The notes below the pieces were generated by a model, which saw nothing but the letters and a program-made list of their open reading frames with translations, had not been told where the DNA came from and did not search any database. A stretch of 64,000 bases of DNA from Salinicola salarius (lineage in GTDB: Bacteria; Pseudomonadota; Gammaproteobacteria; Pseudomonadales; Halomonadaceae), in assembly GCF_003206135.1 (NCBI RefSeq), contig NZ_PZJT01000002.1, forward strand, positions 390,721 to 454,720, read 5' to 3'. Both the position numbers and the translations under genes were made by a program. This document shows positions 54,084-61,605 of the stretch, piece by piece (positions within the stretch are counted from its first letter, which is position 1; every line of letters begins with the position of its first letter).

Positions 54084-54097
54084 TGTGGAGTCCCGAC

Positions 54098-55588
54098 TCA
54101 GGCGGTCTTGCCGCTGACGGCCGCCGCCGGGTCTTCCTCCAGCTCCATGCGCTCGCGCTCGTCGTCGATGATCTTGAGCGCCTGTTCCGGCGTCACCTTC
54201 GAGGCCGGCGTGACCAGACTGACGACGACGCCCACGACCAGCGCCACTAGCACTGCCGGGATGCTGGGGTTGCCCCAGAACGCCGTCCAGCTATCCACAT
54301 TGATCACCGCCAGTGACGTGGCGGAGGCGGCGATCAGGGTGGCGATGGCGCCCTGCCAGTTGTAGCGCGGCCAGAAGCGCCCCAGCACGCCACAGACGAA
54401 CATTCCCGCCATCACCGTGGCGATCATGCTGGTGATGTAGCTGATGACGTTATTGGAGGTCAGCGCGAACAGCAGCGCCAGCCCGATCGTCGCGACCAAT
54501 GCCAGCCGCGAGAGACCCACGACCTTGCGGGCCGACGGCGTATGGCCGGTGAACAGCACGTAGACGTCGCGCAGCAGGATCGAGACGCCGGCGATGGCAT
54601 CCGAGCTCGCGCTCGACATGGTGGCCGACAGCCCCGCGACCAGCAGCAGCAGGCCCAGCCACAGCGGCAGGATCTCGGTGGCCAGGAACGGGAAGGCGAA
54701 GTTGCTGTTGTCGAGACCGGGATTCAGCGCATGGGTCGCCATGCCGATGATCGCCGGAATGATCGAGAAGAACAGATAGAGGATGCCGGTGATCACGAAC
54801 GACTTGCGCACCGAGCCGACCGAATTGCCGGAGTAGATCCGCTGGCGGTAGGAGGGCGTTGCCAGCACGCCGACGGCAATGACCGCGGCGAGCGAGATTG
54901 CCGGCACCAGGCCGATCTTGTCGATGCCCAGAAAGCTGGTGGCAGCGATGTCCATGTTGGCGCCGAGACCGGAGAAGCCACCGACCTCGAACAGCGCGAT
55001 GATCGCCATCGCGATGAAGCCGACGAACAGCACCACCGCCTGGACGGTGTCGGTCCAGATCACCGCCATGTAGCCGCCGATCACGCAGTAGATGCCGAAA
55101 CCCAGCGCCACCAGGATGCGCGCGGTAGTCAGGTCGATTCCCGCCATCCACGAGAGGTAGAGCCCGCCGCCGAGAATATGCGCGCCCAGCCAGCCGATGC
55201 AGGCGATGTAGATCAGAACGGCGACGATATTGCGCACCCAACGATTGGCGCCGACGTAATAGGAAAGCTCCTCGCTCATGGTCATGAAGCGAAAGCGGCG
55301 TACCGGCGCGAACCAGAACGCCAGCAGCAGCACGCCGATGGAACCGCCGATGCCGTAGAGCGCGCCGGCCCAGCCGTTGGCATAGCCGAACCCGACCGCG
55401 CCCATGCTGGAGCCTGTACCGACCATGGTCGCCACCGTCGTGCCGATGGTCAGAAAGATCGGGACGCTACGTCCGCCGAGCAGGAAGTCGTCGCCGGTGC
55501 TGCGACTGTTGCGGGATACCCACCACCCGAACGCGATCATGACGAGCACGTAGGCGATGAAGGCCCCGAGGAAAACGTGACTGTTCAT
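54098..55588 (-). CDS. Sodium:solute symporter (SSS family)
   Basis: A 496-residue membrane protein with about 13 hydrophobic segments. SSS marks include the FLLGGRSVPIF opening, GTGSSMGAVGFGYANGWAGALYGIGG (in parts), and LLLLVAGLSATMSSASSDAIAG carrying the sodium-site serines. It follows ridA on the same strand after a 297-nt spacer, so it probably imports the D- or N-acyl-amino acid used by this cluster. Substrate is inferred from context. Confidence 0.88.
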   Translation of the reverse strand: MNSHVFLGAFIAYVLVMIAFGWWVSRNSRSTGDDFLLGGRSVPIFLTIGTTVATMVGTGSSMGAVGFGYANGWAGALYGIGGSIGVLLLAFWFAPVRRFRFMTMSEELSYYVGANRWVRNIVAVLIYIACIGWLGAHILGGGLYLSWMAGIDLTTARILVALGFGIYCVIGGYMAVIWTDTVQAVVLFVGFIAMAIIALFEVGGFSGLGANMDIAATSFLGIDKIGLVPAISLAAVIAVGVLATPSYRQRIYSGNSVGSVRKSFVITGILYLFFSIIPAIIGMATHALNPGLDNSNFAFPFLATEILPLWLGLLLLVAGLSATMSSASSDAIAGVSILLRDVYVLFTGHTPSARKVVGLSRLALVATIGLALLFALTSNNVISYITSMIATVMAGMFVCGVLGRFWPRYNWQGAIATLIAASATSLAVINVDSWTAFWGNPSIPAVLVALVVGVVVSLVTPASKVTPEQALKIIDDERERMELEEDPAAAVSGKTA

Positions 55589-55885
55589 ATTGACCTCTTA
55601 TAATTGTCGTTCCGGTCGTTGCCGCGACCGGAGCAGTGTGGAATGTCATGGCCTATGGGGTTTTTCACTGCGGTCGCGCCCTTGCCGGGGCGCGACCACC
55701 TTTCTTCCTTTCAAACGATTCGACGTTTTTCGTCAGATGATTCGACCAGCATCCGAGTCGTATCGATAAATAGCCGAGCGGAATGCAGCGCAAGGCGCAC
55801 GGCACGCAGGATGCGAGACATAACATGGGGTTAGGCGAGCATCCGAGTACCGCGCAACGCAGTGCTGCGTCCGCGCAGGCATTTA

Positions 55886-56278
55886 TCAAGCGCGATCAGC
55901 GCGATAGCACTTGATATCGACCTCAACCTTGCAGTCGACGACAAGGTCCTGAACGCTGCAGATCCGCGCTGGCGGATGGTCGCCGAACACTTCCTTGAAC
56001 ACCTTGTTGAACGAGCTGAAGTAGCGCGCGTCGGTGAGCACCGCGGTGACGTGGACGACGTCCTCGACGCCGTAGCCGGCTTCTTCGGCAATCTTCAGAC
56101 AGTTGGCGAACGCCAGCCGGGACTGTTCGATGATGCTTCCCTCGACGACTTCGCCGTCGGTCATCGGCGTCTGGCCAGAGACGAACAGCCAGCCGGCCGC
56201 CTCGGTGGCGCGGGCGAAGGGCAGTTTCTGGCCACCGGTGCCGACGCCGCCTTCGACGCCATAACGTTTGATACTCAT
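55886..56278 (-). CDS. RidA family protein (enamine/imine deaminase)
   Basis: A 130-residue YjgF/YER057c/UK114 protein. ARICSVQDLVVDCKVEVDIKC holds the Arg of the anionic pocket and the Glu used in hydrolysis. RidA enzymes hydrolyse reactive 2-aminoacrylate-type enamines and imines released by PLP enzymes, which fits its place beside a D-amino-acid deaminase. GGAGACAAGACC precedes the ATG. It starts 49 nt after the deacylase stop. Confidence 0.88.
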   Translation of the reverse strand: MSIKRYGVEGGVGTGGQKLPFARATEAAGWLFVSGQTPMTDGEVVEGSIIEQSRLAFANCLKIAEEAGYGVEDVVHVTAVLTDARYFSSFNKVFKEVFGDHPPARICSVQDLVVDCKVEVDIKCYRADRA

Positions 56279-56327
56279 GGTCTTGTCTCCTGTTGCTTTG
56301 ATGAACTGCTGATCGGGATAAGTGGGT

Positions 56328-57797
56328 TCATGGATGGATACGAGACGGGGCAGGCGAGAGGCGAACGTCTCGTCGCAGCAGTCGCCCGGCACGTGGGTCG
56401 CTGGCCTCGCCCTGGCGGTAGCTGACCACGCCGTTGACGATGACCCGCTCGATGCCGCTCGCCCTGGCGATCGGCGCGGTGTAGGTCGCGGTGTCCTCGA
56501 GGGCGTCGAGATCGAACAGCACAAGATCGGCGAAGGCGCCGACGCGGATTTCGCCGCGGTCGGTCAGGCCGAAGTTGGCGGCGGAAAGTCCGGTCATCTT
56601 GCGCACGGCTTCGGTCAACGGCAGCAGTTTCAGGTCGCGACTGTAGTGCGCAAGCACTCGCGGGAACGCGCCCCACAGACGCGGATGCGGATGCGGATCG
56701 TTGGGCAGCCCGTCGGAGCCGATCATCGACAGCGGATGCGACAGCACCAGGCGCATGTCCGCTTCGCTCATGTTGTGGTAGACCGCACCGGCCGGCTGCA
56801 GGCGCCGGGCGGCGTCCATCAGTGACAGCTTCCACTGCTCGGCGATCGTCTTCAGCGATTGGCGCGCCATTGCCGGGTGCGGGTCGGACCAGGTGATGAA
56901 GATGTCGATCTCGTCGGTGACCTGGCCCAGATCCAGCGTCGAGGAGCCGGCGGTATAGGGATAGCAGTCGCAGTGCACGCCGTGGGAAAGTGCGGCGTCG
57001 TCGAGCTTCGCCAGTGCCCTGGGCGCGTTGCCCCAGTTGCCGGCACCCGCGCACTTGAGGTGCGAGATCACCAGCGGCGCCTGGCCGTGGGCGGCGGTGG
57101 CGAAGGCCTCGTCCATGGCTTCGGGGAGCCCGGCGAACTCGTCGCGCAGATGCGTGGTGTAGACGCCGCCGGCGCGGCCGACGGCCTCGACCAGCGCGTT
57201 CATCTCGGCGGTGGGGGCGTGATAGGCATTGCGATAGGCGAGCCCGGAACTCATGCCCACGGCGCCCTCGGCCAGAGCCGTTTCCAGCTGCTCGCGCATG
57301 GCGGCGATCTCGTCGTCGCTGGCGGCACGGTCGAAGCGATCCATGACCTGGCTGCGCAGGCTGGTATGCCCGATCAGCGCCGCGACGTTGACGCTGGGTT
57401 GCGCCTGCTCGATCGCCTCGGCATAGGCGGCGAAGCTGGGGTAGCGGAAATCCTCCGCGCGGCCGAGCAGGTTCATCGGGTCCGGCACCTCGCCGGCGAG
57501 CCGTACCGGGCTGGCACTGATGCCGCAGTTGCCGACCACCACCGTGGTCACACCCTGGGAAAGCTTGGGCAGCATCTGGGGGGTACGGATGACGTTGGTG
57601 TCGTCGTGGGTATGCACATCGATGAAGCCGGGAGTGAGAATCAGCCCCGTGGCATCGACGGTCTCGCGGGCGTCGGCATCGCCCAGATCGCCGATGGCGA
57701 CGATCCGGTCGCCCTCGATCGCCACGTCGGCGATGAAAGGCTCGCGTCCGGTGCCGTCGATGACGCTGGCGCCGCGGATCAACAAATCGTGGGGCAT
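56328..57797 (-). CDS. N-acyl-D-amino-acid deacylase (D-aminoacylase)
   Basis: A 489-residue amidohydrolase. The metal motif FIDVHTHDD is near residues 58-66, the D-aminoacylase Cys motif is VVVGNCGIS, and later marks are LVISHLKCAG and SDGLPNDPHPHPRLWGAFPRVL. It releases free D-amino acids from N-acyl forms. AGGAG precedes ATG 57797. It is in an operon after the RpiR gene and before ridA, supplying substrate for the divergent deaminase. Confidence 0.91.
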   Translation of the reverse strand: MPHDLLIRGASVIDGTGREPFIADVAIEGDRIVAIGDLGDADARETVDATGLILTPGFIDVHTHDDTNVIRTPQMLPKLSQGVTTVVVGNCGISASPVRLAGEVPDPMNLLGRAEDFRYPSFAAYAEAIEQAQPSVNVAALIGHTSLRSQVMDRFDRAASDDEIAAMREQLETALAEGAVGMSSGLAYRNAYHAPTAEMNALVEAVGRAGGVYTTHLRDEFAGLPEAMDEAFATAAHGQAPLVISHLKCAGAGNWGNAPRALAKLDDAALSHGVHCDCYPYTAGSSTLDLGQVTDEIDIFITWSDPHPAMARQSLKTIAEQWKLSLMDAARRLQPAGAVYHNMSEADMRLVLSHPLSMIGSDGLPNDPHPHPRLWGAFPRVLAHYSRDLKLLPLTEAVRKMTGLSAANFGLTDRGEIRVGAFADLVLFDLDALEDTATYTAPIARASGIERVIVNGVVSYRQGEASDPRAGRLLRRDVRLSPAPSRIHP

Positions 57798-57825
57798 GGT
57801 GGCTCCTGAAAGCGGCTCGTGATGC

Positions 57826-58689
57826 TCAATCTCCCAGCGGCTGGCGGTTGTCGCCGCCGCGGTGGGCATCGAGAGTGATCTTGAGTCGTCGCAGCTTGTC
57901 GCGAGTGCGCGAGCGGTGGCGCAGCGCCAGACCGAGGGCCAGCATGTCGATGGCGGCCATCATGGCGTAGCGTGAAGACGACGGAAAATAGATGTAATCG
58001 GTCTCGCGGGCGGCCAGCGGTAGCGTGATATCGGCGACCTTGGCCAACGGCGAACCGACCGCAGTGACGGCCAGTACCCGGGCGCCGTATTGGCGCGCCA
58101 GTTCGGCCGCCTCGACGATTTCCGGGGTATAGCCGGTAACGGAAAGCGCCACGACCACGTCGCTGGGCTCCAGGGTCGAGGCAACCATGCGCGGCAGCAG
58201 CGACTGGGGATAGGCGCTGATCGCGTAGCCGAGGCGAACCAGCCGGAACTGCAGCTCCTGCGCCATCACCGTCGACCCGCCGCCGGCCCCGAACACCAGA
58301 ATCTGGCGGGCGTCGTCGAGCAGCGATACCGCGCCTTCGACGTCTGCCTGCTCCATCAGCGTGCGATTGAGCGCCAGCGTCTGGGCGGCGGTGTCGTAGA
58401 TCACGCCGAGGCCGTCATCCTCGCTCGCCTCCTGGATGAAGCGGCGGCCGGCAGCCAGCGCCCGGGTCAGGCGCGTCTTGAGGTCGCGAACGTTGCGGCA
58501 GTCCACCGCTCGAGCAAAGCGGGTCACCGTGGCATCGCTCACCTCGGCGCGCCTGGCGATCTCGCCGATGCTCGCCTCCGCGACGAAGTCGATATCATCG
58601 AAGATCAGATTGGCGACCTTCTTCTCCGCCTCGCGCAGACTCGGCAGGCAAGCGGTGATGTGCGACAAGATGTCGATTTCCTGGCTCAC
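57826..58689 (-). CDS. MurR/RpiR family transcriptional regulator
   Basis: A 287-residue regulator with the RpiR HTH (about 1-80, SIGEIARRAEVSDATVTRFARAV) and a SIS domain (about 125-260, ILVFGAGGGSTVMAQELQFRLVRLGY in parts). Although SIS domains usually bind sugar phosphates, this group sits with D-amino-acid genes. It is the first gene of the rpiR-deacylase-ridA unit and diverges from the deaminase across a TGTTAGT-type palindrome, the likely operator. Confidence 0.88.
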   Translation of the reverse strand: MSQEIDILSHITACLPSLREAEKKVANLIFDDIDFVAEASIGEIARRAEVSDATVTRFARAVDCRNVRDLKTRLTRALAAGRRFIQEASEDDGLGVIYDTAAQTLALNRTLMEQADVEGAVSLLDDARQILVFGAGGGSTVMAQELQFRLVRLGYAISAYPQSLLPRMVASTLEPSDVVVALSVTGYTPEIVEAAELARQYGARVLAVTAVGSPLAKVADITLPLAARETDYIYFPSSSRYAMMAAIDMLALGLALRHRSRTRDKLRRLKITLDAHRGGDNRQPLGD

Positions 58690-58722
58690 GTTGGGCTCGA
58701 TAGTCGGTAAGTAGGCAGTCGA

Positions 58723-58760
58723 TGTTAGTGACTAACATATTTTTATTTTGTGTGTTAGTA
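58723..58760. promoter_or_regulatory. RpiR operator candidate TGTTAGT-G-ACTAACA
   Basis: A perfect 15-bp palindrome at 58723-58737, followed by an extra half-site TGTTAGTA at 58753-58760. It lies 34-48 nt upstream of the RpiR start and about 155 nt before the divergent deaminase. Spacing between half-site groups is near three helical turns. Confidence 0.65.
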
Positions 58761-58773
58761 AATACCCCAAAGG

Positions 58774-58812
58774 CCTGAGACAAAGACCTGAGACAGAGAC
58801 CTGAGACAAAGG
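58774..58812. repeat. 13-nt tandem repeat, three units
   Basis: Units CCTGAGACAAAGA, CCTGAGACAGAGA and CCTGAGACAAAGG run without gap in the leader region of the deaminase gene. Confidence 0.93.
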
Positions 58813-58892
58813 GCTGGGAAGACAGACTCGGCCCGGCATTCTCGGTGACGACGATCACCACAAGCACAACATTCGCGACAGGAGAAGAACCG

Positions 58893-60113
58893 ATGGCTGA
58901 CCCGATGACGTCTTTGGCGCCGCCGCAGAAAGGCACGCCGCTTTCGACCCCCGCCAATCTGCTGGCGGACGTGCCGCTGCCGGCGGCGGCGATCTTCGAG
59001 GCACCGCTGGCGCACAATCTCGCCTGGATGCAGCGTTTCGCGGACGATCACGGCGCCAAACTCGCGCCCCACGGCAAGACGACGATGACGCCGGCGCTGT
59101 TCCAGCGACAGATCGAGGCGGGTGCCTGGGGCATCACGCTGGCGACGGCGGTGCAGACGGTGGCGGCGCATGCCCACGGCATCGATCGCGTGCTGATGGT
59201 CAATCAACTGGTCGGCCGGCCGAACATGAGGCTGATCGCGGATGCCATCGAGCGTGGCCTCGAATACTACTGCGTGGTCGATGGTGACGATAACGTGCGC
59301 GATCTGGGGCGCTATTTCGCCGAACGTGGCCTCACGCTCAATGTGCTGATCGAGCTGGGCATCGACGGCGGTCGCTGCGGTTGTCGCGACGCCGAACAGG
59401 TCGAGGCGCTGGTGGCGGCGATCGCGGAACAGCCGGCGCTGGCGCTGGTGGGTATCGAAGGTTACGAGGGGATGATCGCTGGTGGCGACGAGGTCGCCGC
59501 CGTGCGCGCCTACGGCGAGCGACTGGTCGATACCGTCCGGGCGTTGCAGGCCAGTGGCGTGCTCCAGCGCGAGGCGCCGATCGTTACCGCGTCCGGCTCC
59601 AAGTGGTTCGATCTGATTGCCGAGGCGTTCGACAGGGCGGAGCTGCGCGAGCATTACACGCCGGTGCTGCGGCCGGGCTGCTACGTCGTTCACGATCACA
59701 GGCTTTACGCTGGCGCCATGGACGCCGTGAAATCGCGTCACCCCGGGCTCGAGGGGGAGTTGAAGCCCGCGCTCGAGGTGTTCGCCCACGTGCAGTCGCT
59801 ACCCGAGCCGGGCCTGGTGATCGTCGCGCTGGGCAAGCGCGATATCGGCCACGAGCCGGATCTGCCGCTGCCGCTGCGCCTCTATTCATCGGCCATGGAG
59901 AACGCGACGCCGACCGATATCAGCGCGTGGCGAACGACGCACATCATGGACCAGCACGTCTTTCTTGAGATTCCCGCGAATGCCGAGATTGCCGTTGGCG
60001 ATGTCATCGCTTTCGGCACCTCGCATCCCTGCCTGACCTTCGACAAGTGGCGCCGCCTGCTGCTGGTCGACGAACGGCTGGAGGTGAAGGACATTCTCGA
60101 AACCTGCTTCTGA
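58893..60113 (+). CDS. PLP-dependent D-amino-acid deaminase (D-serine dehydratase-like)
   Basis: A 406-residue fold-type III PLP enzyme. The alanine-racemase-like N-terminal barrel carries PLP Lys62 in KLAPHGKTTMTP; the C-terminal domain has SHPCLTFDKWR, matching the His and Cys zinc ligands of eukaryotic-type D-serine dehydratase. It converts D-amino acids (possibly D-serine or D-threonine) to 2-oxo acids and ammonia. ATG 58893 follows AGGAGAAGAACCG; the open frame upstream is repetitive and non-conserved. Controlled by the divergent RpiR gene by inference. Confidence 0.88.
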   Translation: MADPMTSLAPPQKGTPLSTPANLLADVPLPAAAIFEAPLAHNLAWMQRFADDHGAKLAPHGKTTMTPALFQRQIEAGAWGITLATAVQTVAAHAHGIDRVLMVNQLVGRPNMRLIADAIERGLEYYCVVDGDDNVRDLGRYFAERGLTLNVLIELGIDGGRCGCRDAEQVEALVAAIAEQPALALVGIEGYEGMIAGGDEVAAVRAYGERLVDTVRALQASGVLQREAPIVTASGSKWFDLIAEAFDRAELREHYTPVLRPGCYVVHDHRLYAGAMDAVKSRHPGLEGELKPALEVFAHVQSLPEPGLVIVALGKRDIGHEPDLPLPLRLYSSAMENATPTDISAWRTTHIMDQHVFLEIPANAEIAVGDVIAFGTSHPCLTFDKWRRLLLVDERLEVKDILETCF

Positions 60114-60142
60114 TAACGGCGCCGCATCCGCCATTAAAAAAG

Positions 60143-60157
60143 TGGAAACGGTTTCCA
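60143..60157. promoter_or_regulatory. Palindrome TGGAAAC-G-GTTTCCA
   Basis: A perfect 15-bp odd-centred palindrome six bases upstream of a -35 element. Its form matches the E. coli IclR-type site TGGAAAT-N-ATTTCCA; a LacI-family site would normally have an even CG centre. Confidence 0.6.
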
Positions 60158-60163
60158 TAAATA

Positions 60164-60192
60164 TTGACGCTCGGGCGTTGCTCGCTTAATTT
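60164..60192 (+). promoter_or_regulatory. Predicted sigma-70 promoter
   Basis: TTGACG (60164-60169) and TAATTT (60187-60192) are spaced by exactly 17 nt, preceded by an A/T-rich stretch, giving a start near 60199. Confidence 0.6.
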
Positions 60193-60198
60193 GGCATC

Positions 60199-60380
60199 CT
60201 GTGAGCATCGGTCGCGGCCATTTTTCCGCGCCGTTGGCTGCACGACAGTCATGCGATGGTTCGCGAATCAGGCCCGGCGGTATTCGGGCAGGCGTGCCAT
60301 TCCCGAGCGCTCTTCCGTCGGGATGAGACCTAACGAATCATTGACGGAAGTTTGTGGCGAGCCATTGGCTCGCCTTTTTT
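60199..60380 (+). ncRNA. Small RNA candidate
   Basis: A predicted transcript of about 180 nt from the promoter at 60164-60192 to the terminator at 60356-60380. It contains an internal stem CTTCCGTC (60312-60319) / GACGGAAG (60343-60350). No ribosome-binding site with a plausible ORF is present. It may instead be the 3' region of the deaminase transcript. No known RNA family was recognised. Confidence 0.35.
60356..60380 (+). terminator. Rho-independent terminator
   Basis: Stem GGCGAGC/GCTCGCC (60356-60362 with 60368-60374), potentially two pairs longer, followed by six T residues at 60375-60380. Confidence 0.88.
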
Positions 60381-60562
60381 ATGCCAGGGGCTTATGCCTA
60401 GTTTATGCCTGGGGTTGCCGCTGTGAAGGCTGATGCCGGAGGGAAGGTTCGGTATATGCCACCCTCTTGGTGACGCCTGAGCGAGCGACGGGGCTCTCCG
60501 CCTTGTCGCTCGTCGGCCCGGCCCAGACGTTGGTTGGAATGGCTGACTGTCTGGCGGGGCGT

Positions 60563-61360
60563 TCAATTCTGAACGGAAATGACGGAGCCGCCGTCGACAC
60601 GGATATTGCTGCCGTTGACGAAAGAGGCGTGCTTTGACACCAGCATGGCGATCACGTGGGCGACTTCCTGCGCTTCGCCGCGGCGTTTGGCGACGATGCC
60701 GGGGCGCTCCTTTTCGAGAAAACCTGCGATCGCCTCTTCGAAGGAAACGCTCAGTTGATCGGCGCGCTGTTTCATCATGCCATCGGTCATGGGCGTCGCG
60801 ATGAAGGCGGGGGCCACGGTATTGCAGAGCACGCCGTGGGCGGCTTCCCTGTAGGAGAGATTCTTGACGAAGGTGCTCAGCGCCGCCTTGGCGGTGTTGT
60901 AGACCGCCTCTTCCCAGTAGGGTTGAACGCTGTTTTCCGACGTGATGCAGATGAAACGGCCCCAGCCGCGATCGCGCATGGCAGGAATGGTGGCGCGAGC
61001 CACTCGCACGGCAGAGAAGAAGTCGATCTGCCAGGCGTGCTCGTAATCCCCGTCGGTGAGTTCCAGCGGATCGCCCTTGGCGCCAGTCACGCCGGCGGTA
61101 TGGATGACGATATCGATCGCGCCGAAGCGCTGCACGCCCTTGGCGACCAGTTCGTCCACTTCCGCTTGCCGCGTCACGTCTGCCGTCAGGCATAGCGGCT
61201 TGCCCGGCAAGTCGTTGGCGGCGCGCTCCAGCGCTTGCGGGTCGAGATCGGTGAGCACCAGATTGACGCCTTCGGCCGCCAGGGTATGGGCCGTGGCCAG
61301 GCCGATACCACTTTGCGCGCCGGTGATTAATGCGGTTTTACCGCGAATGCCCAAATCCAT
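60563..61360 (-). CDS. SDR family oxidoreductase
   Basis: A 265-residue short-chain dehydrogenase with TGAQSGIG (about 12-19), a diverged IHTAG in place of NNAG, catalytic YNTAK and a C-terminal RVDGGSVISV. The substrate is not identifiable; similar proteins act on 3-oxoacyl or sugar substrates. GGGAGGCTTGGCA precedes ATG 61360; the longer open frame is not family-like. It stands alone and diverges from the TonB receptor gene. Confidence 0.85.
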   Translation of the reverse strand: MDLGIRGKTALITGAQSGIGLATAHTLAAEGVNLVLTDLDPQALERAANDLPGKPLCLTADVTRQAEVDELVAKGVQRFGAIDIVIHTAGVTGAKGDPLELTDGDYEHAWQIDFFSAVRVARATIPAMRDRGWGRFICITSENSVQPYWEEAVYNTAKAALSTFVKNLSYREAAHGVLCNTVAPAFIATPMTDGMMKQRADQLSVSFEEAIAGFLEKERPGIVAKRRGEAQEVAHVIAMLVSKHASFVNGSNIRVDGGSVISVQN

Positions 61361-61605
61361 TGCCAAGCCTCCCTGCTTACGATTGGATTGCTCGAGGAAT
61401 GCAGTATTCGAGCCTCCAGCATGGTCAAGGTCGCGAATTCTTGCCAACCGGCGACCGTGAGGCTTGGCCTTGCGGGGGCGCCATCGAGGCGTAAAAATGG
61501 CGCCCGTCTCGCGGCCGTGCGAGTCGGAACGCTCGCCAAAAGCGATACACCACATCTTCACAAGCCGCTGGAAAAGCGGCAAACATCTCCATTGCAGGGA
61601 ACGCC

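Larger units (their letters stand above)
60114..60562. other. Intergenic region with regulatory elements but no clear gene
   Basis: This 449-nt stretch contains an operator-like palindrome, a good sigma-70 promoter, an 8-bp stem and a strong terminator (60143-60380), then triplicated TTATGCC sequence (60377-60417) and GC-rich sequence to the SDR stop. No convincing ORF. Confidence 0.6.

Noticed and set aside
60301..60433. Small ORF beginning ATGAGACCTAACGAA in the region called a small RNA candidate
   Set aside because: It has no ribosome-binding site, reads through the terminator stem and ends in repetitive TTATGCC sequence.
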